A DNA stretch of 64,000 nucleotides from Histoplasma ohiense (GCA_017607445.1 JAEVHH010000002.1:6478001-6542000), one strand, 5' to 3'; shown: positions 46,401 to 58,476, counted from the stretch's first letter. A program made the numbers and translations. Notes: a model not told the origin generated them from the sequence alone.

Positions 46401-47637
46401 CTACATATTTTTCCTTCAATGATACTTCTTGTTCTCGATATTGAGTTTGTTGTGACTCAAACTGCTCCAGAGTCCTTTCAAGCCATTCATCTGACTCATC
46501 GACTTCGACAAGATGTTCTTGCAGGTTGGTGATGCTGGACTGGATGCTCTTAGCCTCTATCCGCTTCCCTTCCAAAGTACCAAGAATTTGTGCATAACTC
46601 TCTGACTCCTTCCAGGCCTTATCTGCCAGTTCGGCGGCTCGTCTCATCTGCTGTGAAAGTTCATGGCTCTCAGCACGCAGCGCCTCGATTTCGTCTTGTA
46701 ATTTGATTGATCTTTTTTCAGCCTAGAAGGGTCAGCTAGAATCTACTGATGACAAATACACTTTTGGAGAATGAATACCTACGCGGTCAGCTTTATCTTT
46801 ATTTTCTTTGGCATGGTGTTCCATGATTTTGAATTTAGAGAGTTCTTCATTTTGCTTTTTTCTCAACGCTTTGATGTTATCGATAGCCTTCGTGTATTTC
46901 AAGGCTTCAAATATCTCGTCGAACTTCTTCTTCAGAACGGAGGGCTCACTCATTGGCCACAGGCTCTCATCCTGATGGCAGAAAATAACAGAGTCAAGGA
47001 TGGCCTTTGAAACACCGAGATATTGAGGCATAATCTGGTCAAGCTCCGCCACTCTCGAAGAGATAGACGTTCGTTCGCCGTCCTTAACCATCAGAAGCTG
47101 GCCTTCTAAGGTTTTCTGCTGTCTCGTAGTTTTCTTCACAGTAAGCTGTAGACTGCGAGTTGCTACCATCCTCGCTCCCGATACAGACTTGAACGAGAGC
47201 TTTACTTGAGCCAGTACCTCTTTTTCGCCACATAACTTTGATTTGCTTTTAGCTCTTATCTTCAATCTAACACGTATATCCGTAGACAAACCTTTGGATC
47301 GTGAATAAAAGCACCACCTTTGCTATTGGGGGGAAGATCTCCTGTCGTAGCATATTTGAGACACTCAATGATGGTCTATGGCTCAATTAGTTAAATATTA
47401 AAAAAAAAAAAAAAAATAGATATATCCGAGATGTGGAATACCGTCTTCCCAGAACCATTGTATCCGACGATGAGTGTCAAAGGGGTATGAAACTGGATAG
47501 TTTCGCTGCGGCTATTGTCAAACGACCGAACACTATTAGGTGAAAAGGACCAGCAAAACATTAGTGATATGGAAGAGGTATATATATATATATCATGAGT
47601 GTGCTTACCCAAGAATGGATAACTTGTCGATTTTCGC
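43420..47637 (-). CDS. RAD50: RAD50 DNA repair ATPase (MRN complex)
   Basis: SMC-like ATPase of the Mre11-Rad50-Nbs1 complex that tethers and processes DNA double-strand breaks. Recognised parts in order: KIDKLSILGVRSFDN; Walker A GYNGSGKT (split after the Thr by an intron); DLPPNSKGGAFIHDPK; LCGEKEVLAQVKLSF; the Q-loop region FCHQDESLWPMSEP; long coiled coils; the zinc hook CRMC near 45340; then the second coil, the ABC signature SAGQKVLASIIIRLALAE and Walker B LIALDEPTTNLDRDN. Introns are visible near 47540, 47400, 47260 and at 46723-46782. About 1,300 residues, normal for the family. The initiator Met is unresolved: the frame before KIDKL has no ATG and probably needs a tiny upstream exon (region 47640-47760). 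At the other end, SIAA is followed by a GTAAGT donor; an acceptor near 43375 would give a stop at once, otherwise about 18 extra residues are read. Confidence 0.94.
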
Positions 47638-48541
47638 TTGACAGCTGTTAGCTCTCCGAAAAACGGTCCTCCAGTAGGGGACTTACACCTGAATAGCCGG
47701 TTAGTTAAAGGACAAAAAAGGGCATACATATGTAGCTGGAGATGGCACATACATCTTGCCAGGTTTTGTTTTTCGAATCCACTCCTTCTCAAGCCAGGTA
47801 TCTGTGTTGGGCGTTGTGGGGAAACGGCTGCCCGTTGGTTTTTGCTTTCCAGAGGGCGATCCTGGAAAATTGGAGGTGATGCTGCCTGCGCGTTGTTCAA
47901 CGCGGGACCTTCTGGGTTAGGCACGACAGCACGTGACCGAGCCTTCCTGAGCTCTCTGGCCTACACAGTCCACAGTACTGCCTAGACTCTTCGTCTAATG
48001 GGTAACCCATTCACGGGGGACCCTGCGCTGGATAGCTGACCGATGGTGTATTGTGATGGAAATCTCCAATGAATTAGTTGCCGTTGTGCAGAGAGTGCTC
48101 TGTAGACTTCGATCAGATAGGCGCCGACCGGGTGCAGACACGGCCCGATAAGCTCCAGACCGGCGCTACGGGGGCCAGATGGTCGGGGTGCGGGGGATCC
48201 CGAAGCCGCTATGAGAGGCCGACAAGCTCGCTGCACCTGTGCATGTGCTGCTCCGTAGAGCACTATATGTACATGTACATACATGTACAGTACATGTACA
48301 TGTCCACACTCCTGTACAGGGCATACCTAAAGCAGAAACAAGGAAGCAGCCATGACGCGCGTGTGATAAAGCAGTGTGAGAGCACGAGCGAGAGAGATTA
48401 AAATATGTTTCCTCATCACAACAACCTGGTATTTTCGTGATACCGTAGATATACCTCGCTCTCAGTCGCAAACTAGCCTTCCAAACTGTGCCTCTTATCA
48501 GCTCGCTTCGATCCCTTAACAGGCCACCTCGGGTTTTCCCC
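47638..48541. other. divergent intergenic region RAD50 / WC-2
   Basis: Holds the RAD50 5' end, probably including its first short exon, and the promoter of the WC-2 gene. A palindrome-rich ACATGT tract is listed separately. No other gene recognised. Confidence 0.5.
48268..48303. repeat. ACATGTAC-rich palindromic tract in WC-2 upstream region
   Basis: Overlapping TGTACATGTACA words form a tract of about 36 bp that is self-complementary along most of its length, about 240 bp upstream of the WC-2 start codon. Confidence 0.7.
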
Positions 48542-50071
48542 ATGTCAGGATATGATCACCGATTCGCTCAAGGAATTCCAGATTATTCTACAGAGGTATG
48601 TATGATACCACCAACCACTCAACAGCAGCAGCAGCCCTTCTACCATGGTATAACTATATTCTAACTAATAAATAACGAAAGATCCCTGTCCCAGGGTTAA
48701 ATGCACGAGGATCATTGACGGGAAACTTCAATGATGCGGAACCACATCGCAGTTTCGGTTTCGGTGCTCCCGATGCTGCGTTTAGAAATATCCAGGCCTT
48801 TGAAACAGCTACCTTATTTCCTCCAAATATCCCTGCTGAATCCTTAATATGGGAACAAAACAAACTGGCAGAGGACATCCCCTGCGCGGCTCCTACTACA
48901 GCTTCACCTCCAGTTGTGAGTCCTGCGGGTACCGGCGGCGAACATGGCGTTGAGTCCATACAGGCGGAGAATCGCATGAGTATCATCCTAGCGGGATTAA
49001 GAGACCTGATACAGATTTTAGATTTGTCCGGGATACTGCTATCTGTGTCCCCTTGCTGCAAGGCACTGACAGGGTACGAATCGGAGGATTTAATAGGCAA
49101 TGTCTTGTTTGAGTTTATCCATCCAGATGACCGCTCAATGGTCGTCAAAGAGTTTGCTAGTTCAATAAACACAAAAACTCCATTCCAGTGCTACTATCGT
49201 TTTAAGAAGCATGACGGGACTTATCTACTATTGGATGCCCATGGGGACATCGACTCTGCGACAAGCATGGAGTTCTCAATAATCGCCCGCCCCTACCTGA
49301 CTAAACAAAGACAGCTTCTCGACTCCTTTCTAGAACATAAACTTGAGAACGAACGACTGACCAGACTCATCGCAGAACTGAAACGGGAAGGGGAATTTCA
49401 GCTTCACAGCGATGAGATTAAACCAGACAGCGAGCAAGTCCGCTCCATGCCACCACAAACCCATCGCGATTTAGCGAGCAGCCCAGCCTTCCGCCCTCCT
49501 CCTACCGGTGAATTTCAATTCGGACTTGCTACTGTACCACCGCCCAATCCGTCAATGCTGCCCAATTTGACGGCATCCCTACCCCGTCATAACATTTCCC
49601 ATCCCATTGGCTTCGAAGGTAGCACATATCTAGACGATATCGAGCTCATGACTGGCCTGCGCTATGGGGCTGGCGAACGCGCGCGGGGGATAAGTACCGG
49701 TGATCCTGAGGGCACTATTTTCCAGAGTGACGGGCTTCCGGCGACTGCTTTCACGGGGAGCCGCAGGGATGGTATTAAGGGCGCTAAAGGCAACGCTGAA
49801 AGGAAACGCAGGATCAGGCCTGCGGAAACGAATTCCTGCACCGATTGCGGGACCTTCTCGTCGCCTGAGTGGCGGAAGGGCCCGAGCGGGAAGAAGACGC
49901 TCTGTAATGCTTGTGGACGTGAGTGGCTTTTTCTTTCCGAGTTATGCTACGTTTATGAGGATCTCTGTATGTGTTGATCTGACGTCTATCATTGAAGTGC
50001 GCTGGGCAAAGCTGGTGAAAAAGTGCCAGCAAGAGACGAGCATTACATCAGAGGGAGATCGGAAACTGTAA
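48542..50071 (+). CDS. wc-2: white collar 2-type PAS/GATA transcription factor (LreB)
   Basis: Partner of the blue-light photoreceptor WC-1; the white-collar complex binds DNA and switches on light-regulated genes. Exons 48542-48595 (MSGYDHRFAQGIPDYSTE), 48682-49918 and 49998-50071 give 454 residues. A single PAS domain covers about residues 110-215 (LAGLRDLIQILDLSGILL, then LIGNVLFEFIHPDDRSMV). It lacks the flavin-cysteine motif of LOV domains, as expected for WC-2 and not WC-1. A basic stretch (NAERKRRIRPAE) precedes one GATA zinc finger, CTDCGTFSSPEWRKGPSGKK and then LCNACGLRWAK, whose last part is split by the second intron. The stop overlaps a good GTAAGT donor at 50068, so a further 3' exon cannot be excluded. 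Confidence 0.92.
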
Positions 50072-50600
50072 GTTATGATTCGGGCAGTTCTCTAACTGGT
50101 ATGAAGGGCCCCACTAATCTTTTTTTATTATTTCTTGTGATGATGGATTGATATCAAATCCCCATTGTTCTGGGCATCAATATGTTTGACTTTATTCTTT
50201 CAATCCATATTCCCCTGGAATCCCCATGTTCTTCGGATATCTAATGTGTAATACATCACCTATGATTTATGACTATTTACTTTTTATTGGTGTACATAAC
50301 TCCTTATATAGAGGGAGAAAGGGTCTTCCTTTCTTTGGGAAACATGAAATTAAATTCGTCAATGAGATTCTTACATCGAGATCATGAGCTCTCAGGTTCG
50401 ATATGCTTCAATATGCTCTGGAAATGGAGCACTCAGGAAAGCAATACAATGCGAGCAAGATATGCTAACTAGCACCGTATTTCCCAATTCTGTGAAATCC
50501 CTTAGTAGCCATCTCCATATAAACTCGGGGCTTGGAAAAAGCCAGGAACGCCTATTCGGTCAAGAAACAGAGAAAAGAAGGAAAATAGGACGATATTGTT
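50072..50600. other. convergent intergenic region WC-2 / PPP4R2
   Basis: 3' flanks of both genes. It could hold a further WC-2 exon, but none could be identified by reading. Confidence 0.45.
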
Positions 50601-52328
50601 TCATGTGTCCATCCGGCCGCCGCCGCTGGATTCTTCCGTTTTGCTCTCATTTGGTCCTTCATCTGTTTCCATCGCTGACGTTGTCAGCACGCCATTCTCT
50701 TGCTTCTGCTCTTCAGATTTCACCATTGAAACAGGCCCTGGCTGGTCTTTCTTCGGCACCCCAACAGGCTTCTCAGGTGTATCACCAATGACAATGTCTC
50801 CATCTGCATCTCTATCTGTATCACCCTTCATATCATCACTCAACTCATCATTACCCGTTGATTCTCGCAGGGCGTCATTCGAATCGGCCGCCGAACCACC
50901 ACCGCCACGAGAAACATCAGTGCGAGGGGGACTGGCCGACAGTGACATCACCACTCCCTTCCCATTCTGCAATCCCATATCTTCTACGCCCAGAATATTA
51001 GGACCTCTCGCATGAGGCACTTCCTCGAATTCTTCCCCTTGTGCTTCTCCCTCAGCTCCCTCACCCATCAGGGACGAAGCCGTTTGGTGCTGTCGCGCAT
51101 TCTCATGGTGTATTGTTGTAGGAACAGCACCAGTCTCTTGCCCCTGTCGAATGAGTTCGCCCTCTGCCACGGCGCCGGATTCCAGCGGCGGAACAGCGGA
51201 CAACGACGCGCTGCTGCTACCGGGCGAGCTCGCACCTGGGCTCGAATTTGGACTAGAACCGGGTTCCACGAAGTCACCATCGTCGTTACCTCCGGGAAGA
51301 GTAAAGTTGTTGTTCAGCCACGGGATCGGGGTGAGAAGAGCACCTCCAAGAGACTCATCGCTTCCCAGCAGATCGCTATCGCTAAGCATGAAATTATAGC
51401 TCCCTGTCCCATTGACGCCGTTGGCGAGATTGGTATCGATAATGCCGCCGGGTAAAGGCATGGAGCGCGGCAATGGGAAAATATCAGCGCCGCTGGAGAC
51501 AGACACTACCCTGTCTACTGCACGGAGATACGCAGGCAACGTGCGGTAGTAACGGGTCGGGTGTAGTATCAACTCTGCTAGGCGCTGGATTGTGTGTGGT
51601 GGGTTTGTGGAGAAATATGTCTTTAGAGTGGATTTGATTGACAAGAGGATTGCGACGAGGGGTGGAGGGAGGGCGTCGTCCGTCGGAGCAGACTGCGGCT
51701 GCGAATCAGGAATGCGTTCATTGGAGGCGGAGGATGAAAAGGCCGGAACTGGTGGTCGGCGGGGCGGGGTTTGTAGTGGTGGTGGTGGTGGAGCATTCTC
51801 TTTATTGCTATTTGCTTGCGAGTTTATTTCTTGGGTAGAATAGGAGGAGGGGATAAGACTTGGGGTATCAACAGTTGGGCTCCAAGTTGGAGCGATAGTG
51901 GGCATCGGGAAGTCATTGTGAATGATCTACACGAACTGTCAGCTTCCACTAGGAATTTTTCTATTATCACTCCGTTTGAGCTTCGCACAAAGCTAAGACT
52001 TTGTGAAGGAAGACGAACATGTTCTAGTCGTTCGATTAAAGGATCCAGCAAGTTGGGCCATTTCTGACTATATCAAGCATCACAACATGTCAACGAAGTG
52101 ACGCATAGACGAGCTTAGAGATATGCGCCAACATACTAATCCATAGTTCCATCTTTAGCGACAAGCTCCAGCACTTCCTCATCTATAGTCAACGGTCGTG
52201 TTAGCTCTTGGCCCAAGCTTCGCAATTCTGGATATTGACGCTGCGAGATGAGATGGCTGGCTTGCAAACTGAATCGTGGTGGGGAACTAGACAACAGCAA
52301 TATAAAATGGATACTTGCCTAAAGACAT
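50601..52328 (-). CDS. protein phosphatase 4 regulatory subunit R2 (PPP4R2 family)
   Basis: Regulatory subunit of protein phosphatase 4, which in animals and yeast (Psy4) counters DNA-damage checkpoint phosphorylation. Four exons: 52319-52328 (10 nt, ATGTCTTTAG), 52137-52182, 52019-52067 and 50601-51926, joining in phase to 476 residues. The N terminus reads MSLDEEVLELVAKDGTMDYQ, KWPNLLDPLIERLEH and IIHNDFPMP, as in fungal homologues. The conserved R2 core continues with TIQRLAELILHPTRYYRTLP and YLRAVDRVVSVSS. From about residue 165 the protein is acidic, Ser/Gly-rich and disordered, ending in DEGPNESKTEESSGGG. The first intron has a GC donor (G|GCAAGT) with CTAAC branch and TATAG acceptor. 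The third intron has an unusual GTTCGT donor. Family assignment is firm. Confidence 0.88.
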
Positions 52329-53007
52329 TTTCCTTTTGAGTGTCTCCGTGCATTGGGCAAACCCGGTAAATTTTTCACAATAGTGTTGTTGGAGGGAACG
52401 TAAAGTCTGAGTACTATCGTCCTTCTTATTGAAGTCGCAACTTTCCCAGGTTAGCTCCAAGGTTCCAAGGTTAGCTCCGAGGCGGTTAGCGGTCACCTGA
52501 TTTTTGACGGTCAGACCCTCTGGGCCAGGCTTTAACAATAGCTTAGTGAAACTTAGGGTTGCTGGGGCCCTAAAACCTGCAAGCTTAGCACACTAGCAAA
52601 ACTATTAACCCGTGGGCACCATGGAGGCCTACTGCCCCCAAACCTTCGACTGCATTTTCTAGCCACCAGCCATGCTCCAACTGACAAAAGCCACAACATT
52701 GTCTCCAAGGGCTTCAGGTAACAACCAGCGTTGGCTGGTCCCATGTATGGGGTTCTTGGAGTGTAACGCCACAATTATCTCTCGTATTGACACGTTGACG
52801 GCACGTTGGCGGAATGTGGAGGAGGGCTGTGTTTGGATCAATTGTGGCAGCCGAGAACGTTCAACATCTCAACAGTGCCGGTCAACGGTTATATATCGAC
52901 AACTATTTCCCAAAATGTAATGCTAAGTGCGGAATCGAATTCTACCTCTTCCCAACCATCGATACCCCCTCCATTTTCCCTAATCGCTGCGTCTATCAAC
53001 CGCGGTC
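52329..53007. other. divergent intergenic region
   Basis: Upstream side of PPP4R2 (minus) and the unknown conserved gene (plus). A near-duplicated phrase GTTAGCTCCAAGG / GGTTAGCTCCGAGG lies around 52452-52484. No gene recognised. Confidence 0.5.
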
Positions 53008-54802
53008 ATGGGCTTTGATAGATGGAAGAAGCGCCTTTCCGGCCTTGGTAAGAAGAAACCAGCTTCACAGGCTTCTGCGAGTTATTCTGGACCCTCATCA
53101 CCAAGGGATGCCACTCAGCAGAACGTTTCTCCATATCCGAATAATGTTCCTCATCCAGCTGCCGCAGAAAATCCTCCGCCTGCTTGGCAACAGGCTGCGG
53201 GCCAAACAACAAAGGCAATAGCGTGGCCACTTACTCATCCCGTTTTGCCTGAGGAGAACGTCCAAGCCCTGATATTCTATCATACGATCAAGTCCGCGGT
53301 TAGCGGTGAAGTTAACTGCTGGACTTACATATCTAAAGGGCTGGCTCAAGTGGGCCAAAAGGAGATCGTTTTCACCATCCGACGCCGAGCCAATGAACTG
53401 GAGGATAACCTGCCATCTGCTCCCTTCCAATGGATCAAATTCGTTTATTCTGCGGCGAAAAATGGGCAGATAGTTGAAGAATTCCAGCGTACGGAGTTTC
53501 ATTCTCCGTCGTTTCTCGATAGGCCCGATTTCAAATGGATCGTTTACTGCCCTGCGCATCCTATCGCCGATATTCCGGCTTCGTATTTCCCTCTCGAGTG
53601 GCTTCAAGTTATCCCTCTTATTGCTCCGGAGGCAGAAGTAGCCCAAAGATATGGAATTATGAGGGCTCTTGGACATCTAGGTGCCCAGGAACGTTGGTTC
53701 CCATTTCCACCATGGATAGATCGTGATCGCCAACCATGCATCACTATGGCGAACATGGTGGGAACTATGAAAGAGTCACTGCCACTTGTCATTGTCAGGG
53801 GCGTTAGCGCATTAAAAAGGGGCATGGACATTGTCCTCCATGTTCCCCAAGGATGTGCTCTTTATCTTAAAGAGGCATTGGCGCAGTTCCAACTCGAGCA
53901 TGTATTCGCGCTAGATTCGACGCCTCACAAGGACGCGGACTCTGGCCTTCTATGGAGCAATACCGATACGGAGCCCAGGGGATACGCCGCGGGGACATCA
54001 AATGCCTGTATGAATCTGAACTATTTCGCATTTTGTCCATGTCAGGAGATGAATGAGCTTAAAATGGTGGAAGATGGCTTTATATGTAAGCTTGCCCAGC
54101 CCTCCAGTTTACCGACAACCACTTGAGCATGGTAGGATGTCTTTTTACACCTGCCTTCAAACTAATTTCTAAACCGCCTTGAAAGTCATGATAACAAATC
54201 CTACATGGGCGAGCTTACGCCAACACATCGAACAGTCGACGTCCACGAACATTGCTCTACCATCTGGACTACATTTTATTCTAGAGTTTGGGCACTCAAC
54301 ACCAGCTCGAAGTAATGGCCCTTTCCCTGGCCCTCCAGTAGCCATGCCGCCGTCAGTCACCTTCCCACCAGAAGCCGGGTTTGTCCAATATAATCCACAA
54401 AACCCAGTCCCCGAATCCGAAAAGCCTACCCATGTCCACTGTGACCATATCGTCCTTCTCGACAACAATATTACGACTGCCGTGGATATGGATTTAGTGA
54501 CTAATTACATTAAATCCATCGAGAAAGTGCTGGATGAAACTGTTCCCAAAACTATCCCGCTGAGTGCCTCCGGCGGAGGGAAACTCCTCATAGAAGCTGA
54601 TGTCGGAGGTCCCGATAGGGACGATGTAATTAGTCGCGAATGGGTTAAAATGAGCTTTTCTCCACCATATTTGAATGCTTTGCCAATGGATCAAATATAT
54701 GACGGCGTCTCGCGTGTACCGAAACCGGATATTGTAACGAGGACTAAATTTTCTATGGCGTTCAATGTCTGGGGTTTTAGGGGACCGTGGTCCTGGGCGT
54801 AA
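53008..54802 (+). CDS. conserved fungal protein of unknown function
   Basis: Exons 53008-54085 and 54186-54802 (GTAAGC donor, TTTCTAAAC branch region, GAAAG acceptor) join in phase to 564 residues. It starts MGFDRWKKRLSGLGKKK, a basic, possibly membrane-touching N terminus, followed by a Pro/Ser/Ala spacer. The main region is globular: WPLTHPVLPEENVQALIFYH, CWTYISKGLAQVGQKEIVFT, FPLEWLQVIPLIAPEAEVAQ, then RYGIMRALGHLGAQERWFPF and a cysteine-containing FCPCQEMNE. The second exon continues with ITNPTWASLRQHIE and ends FNVWGFRGPWSWA. No signal peptide, transmembrane helix or catalytic motif was recognised. The WTYISKGL-VGQKEIVFT part faintly recalls the C-terminal domain of SARA-type proteins, but I would not assign a function. 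Confidence 0.75.
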
Positions 54803-56001
54803 GACGATTTACCGCGTCTCAAATTTGATTGACTGCTGATTTAACTTTCTGGAGATCTTTCGATACATACTGTTAAAAATATCTTTCCCCATTTCTACAT
54901 CATTATGAGGATGATATTTACTGATGTTGAATTCCCACTCCCTGTTCTGTCTCTGCTTTCTATGGCAAATTACAATCAGCTTTTTTTTTTGTTCTTACGA
55001 GACCAGATCGTTCATTTCACGAAATACTGAGCCTAGTGGTTATGTTCTGAAACATATGACCTATTTTTAAAATGTGGAATAATGCCATTGAATTTCTCCC
55101 GTCTAACTTCTATCTTATGCAGACCAGCCAAAACCGTGAATTTAGGGTATCCTCTCCAGAACCCTTCACTTATTGCTTCAGGGATCTTGCAATACTCGTA
55201 TCCGTACATCGACAAAGTCAATTACCAGAAGGCGCCTATTTCCTAGCACTTCAATGTAGAAACTTCTGCCCTACTTGATGCACGTCACCCACCCATCCTC
55301 ATAGGGAATCCAACATTTCCGATTTTTTTTTTTTTTTCAACATCGACAGTTCCGGAAATTCAAGTTTCAAGTGTTCAACTTTCTGTAAAGGAGGACAGGT
55401 CTGAGAAGTTTCGTAAAGCAAACCGCCAGAGTCACCTTATGGCTTTCCTATATCAGGTATCATTTGCTGCTTTACAATCTCCAGACCAACCCTTTTCTGT
55501 ACAGCCTTTTTCTCAGTCAGTTTGCGCGCTTCGGAGTTTAAGCACATTATCATCCATTGTGGTTAAAACGTGATCTCTTGAGCTCTCGGCACAGCCGCAA
55601 TGGGAACTTCCGCTGATATATTGATATATATATCCTCCTCCTCCTCCACCAGCCGCATATTGGCAGTGAGAGAAGCGTTCGAAGACGACTGCCTAGCTCT
55701 TCAATTTTTAGACACATACATGCAATGCAATGCATGTGTATGACATGTAACACAACCAATCCACCAACAACTTGGTTCGATCATTTCTTGCTTGGCTTTG
55801 TTGTTGGCGCTCATCCCGGAAGCCATCACCACCAATAAGGGCGCGGAAGCATTCATTCCAGGGTGAATACTGCATACTTCACTGCACAATACGCCATATA
55901 CTCGGCCAAATTATCAGCTCTCGAACATCTTTCGTTTATCTAGGTTCCTATCGATTTCGCGAATTCCTCCCAACGCAGATCAATATGTGCATGACCGAAT
56001 A

Positions 56002-56037
56002 TCCAATGATCCAATGATCCAATGATCCAATGATCCA
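56002..56037. repeat. 8-bp tandem repeat (CCAATGAT)n
   Basis: Between four and five perfect head-to-tail copies of CCAATGAT. Confidence 0.85.
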
Positions 56038-57375
56038 GAGTGTACCGTGGAAGAGAGACACTGCGGTCGATCCGAAACCGACCTAAAGACTCTAGTTCTG
56101 GAATGTGAGTTCAGTGTAGGTTCACAACCCGTATATTTATATATGTATACTAACCATTAAGTCAACAAACCTTGACAGGCGGCCGGTGTGAGAGAAGCGG
56201 GATCATTGAAAACTGTGTTTTCGGGATTTTATTTTATTTTATTTTATTTTTTGGCAATACAGTGCAGCCGATCTTTGAACAGTACGAAACTCACGCTACT
56301 AGACGTTTGTCTTCTTCAACGGTTGGAGTATGGGCCAGCTGGCTTTCACCAGTTGTTATTTCTTGACGGGAGGAATGAATATCTGTGACCTTGTACTGGA
56401 GATATATGTTTGCATGTCTGGATATATCCTTGGCATGATATGATGATGATGATGAAGATATCTGTAAAATACAGTATAGAGCCAGGCTGCATTCAAAAAT
56501 CGATTATCAGCAGATGGGAGTAAGATCATGAATCATGGAGATGGAACTGGAGCCAAGATCGACCATCAACAATCAATCCGAGCATCCAGTCCATGTTACG
56601 ATAAGGTATAGAATTCAATTCGGCTGTCAATGATATCCTAGGCGAGGGTTAGGAGCAAGGATGGGGGGGGGGGAACCGCTTTATGAAAGCAACAGATAGC
56701 ATCCCTCGAACTGCACCTATCCAGGACCTTACGCAAAAAGGGTGTGGGAAGCACCGGCCACCACCAGCTGGTTTGGCTTTGCCAGTTTAACATCACCAAA
56801 ACCCATAGGCCCATTCTTATTCGGAGAGAGTGGTGACAGAACAAACGGACACTTCCCAGCGGCAAAAATACCACCAAGCCAGGTTCCAGTAACGGTTGAA
56901 CCACACTAAGATTAGCGTGATCCACAAGCGCCCGCCGGCTGATGTCCCGGCGGAAGTCCCCGGGCAATCATGCCTGGGGTTTAGCGCCGTCCAGTGTTCA
57001 TCCCTGCCCCTGCCCTTTTTTCGCCAGCGCCCGTTTGCTACTCGACCAAGGAAGGACTTCTTGGAGCCCTGAGCCATCCTTGCCTTACTTACACAGCTCC
57101 TGTTATTGGTACATTATTTTCGTTTAGGAGTGTGCAGATGAGCCTCTCGCCATAGATAGTGTTTTTCGTTTTTTTTGCTTCTTTTGGGAGGAGGGCTTTC
57201 CAAATCCGCCTCATGCATTCGTGGATAATTCGGGGATCGCTCGCGGCTAAACTTTCAAACATGTTATTAAGATAAGCGCCCCGAGCCTTTTTTTTTTTTT
57301 CCCTTGGATGAAGGGGAATAATAATAGTACCACGGGCGGAACCACTTCTATGAGTTTCTCAGAACAGATTTTAGA

Positions 57376-57398
57376 TTATATATATATATATATATATC
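57376..57398. repeat. (TA)n microsatellite
   Basis: Uninterrupted TA repeat of about 11 units. Confidence 0.85.
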
Positions 57399-58440
57399 AT
57401 GTACAGCACATGATTTTTCCTTCTCAGCTGTTGAATGGTGTCTCGTACCTGCTGACATCTACTGCGTATTGGTTAGTTAGTCTCTCTCACGGGCGTTTGT
57501 TGGCAGATATATATCCTCCTGTCCATTCTCCAGCACACATGGCATTTCAAACGGACGTTCGACTCGCTGGAAAGAGAACGCGAAGCTCCGGTCTTGATGA
57601 ATGGAAAAATCCTAGTTAGTACTCTGTTGGATCTTCTCTGGAGGACTATGAAGCCTGCCAGTGGAAAGACCTAACCTACCGTAGTTTTGTCTTGAGCGCG
57701 CATCTTCAAGATCTTGGGAACCACTTCCACGCAAAGGGAGTGGAGGGGGAAAAGTTTCAGCCAACCCTCCCCACCCACCAAAGGTACTTAGACCGAGATG
57801 GATTGTTCACAAACGAATATCGAATTCCGGATTTACGGAAGTTGCGCTGGACAGTTCTCCTCAAACCTCCCCACTCTTGTACTAAAAGATGTAAAAGAAG
57901 GGAAAAAAAAGAGAGAGAGAGAGAGAGGAGGGGATGATTCAACTAGAGACTCTGTTTGGTGGATGTATAGTACATGTATGTATGTACTACATACGTACAC
58001 CGAGAGGTACTGCACCAGGCAGTAAAAGTAAACTGTTTTTATCCATTTACTTTTTGTAAAACAGAAAAAAAAAAAAAAAAACCCTCTTTGGTTTTTGGCG
58101 AAATTTATGGAGATGCGTTGTTCAAACAAAACGAATTCGTAAAGTAGTCAAGGTGACACGGAGCCGTCAGCCTTGGGGAGGGAGGAATCAGTCATGAGAG
58201 CAGGGTGGAGAGAAAACAGAGAGAGAGACAGTTCGTTACAAGTTACTCTGTACTACTCCGTAACTATTGTTACTGTGGACGGGCAGTTTGTCAAAGACCA
58301 AGCTCGCTCTGAAACAAAGAGGCGCGGAATGCCAAACAAAGCAACTGGCGCCAAAATAAAAAGGAATCAAATACGGACTACGGAGTAGTTAAAATTAAGA
58401 AAATAAAAGAAAAGAACAGAAAAGAAAATGAATGAACAAG

Positions 58441-58474
<34 letters not shown>
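58441..58474. repeat. poly-A run of about 34 bases
   Basis: Uninterrupted A run in the gene-poor region; could be the tail of a retroposed sequence, but no source sequence was recognised next to it. Confidence 0.85.

Positions 58475-58476
<2 letters not shown>

Noticed and set aside
41000..50071. RAD1, RAD50, GCN5 and WC-2 as a dedicated new gene system
   Set aside because: All are core eukaryotic or fungal genes with their own promoters; nearness alone is not evidence of a joint system.
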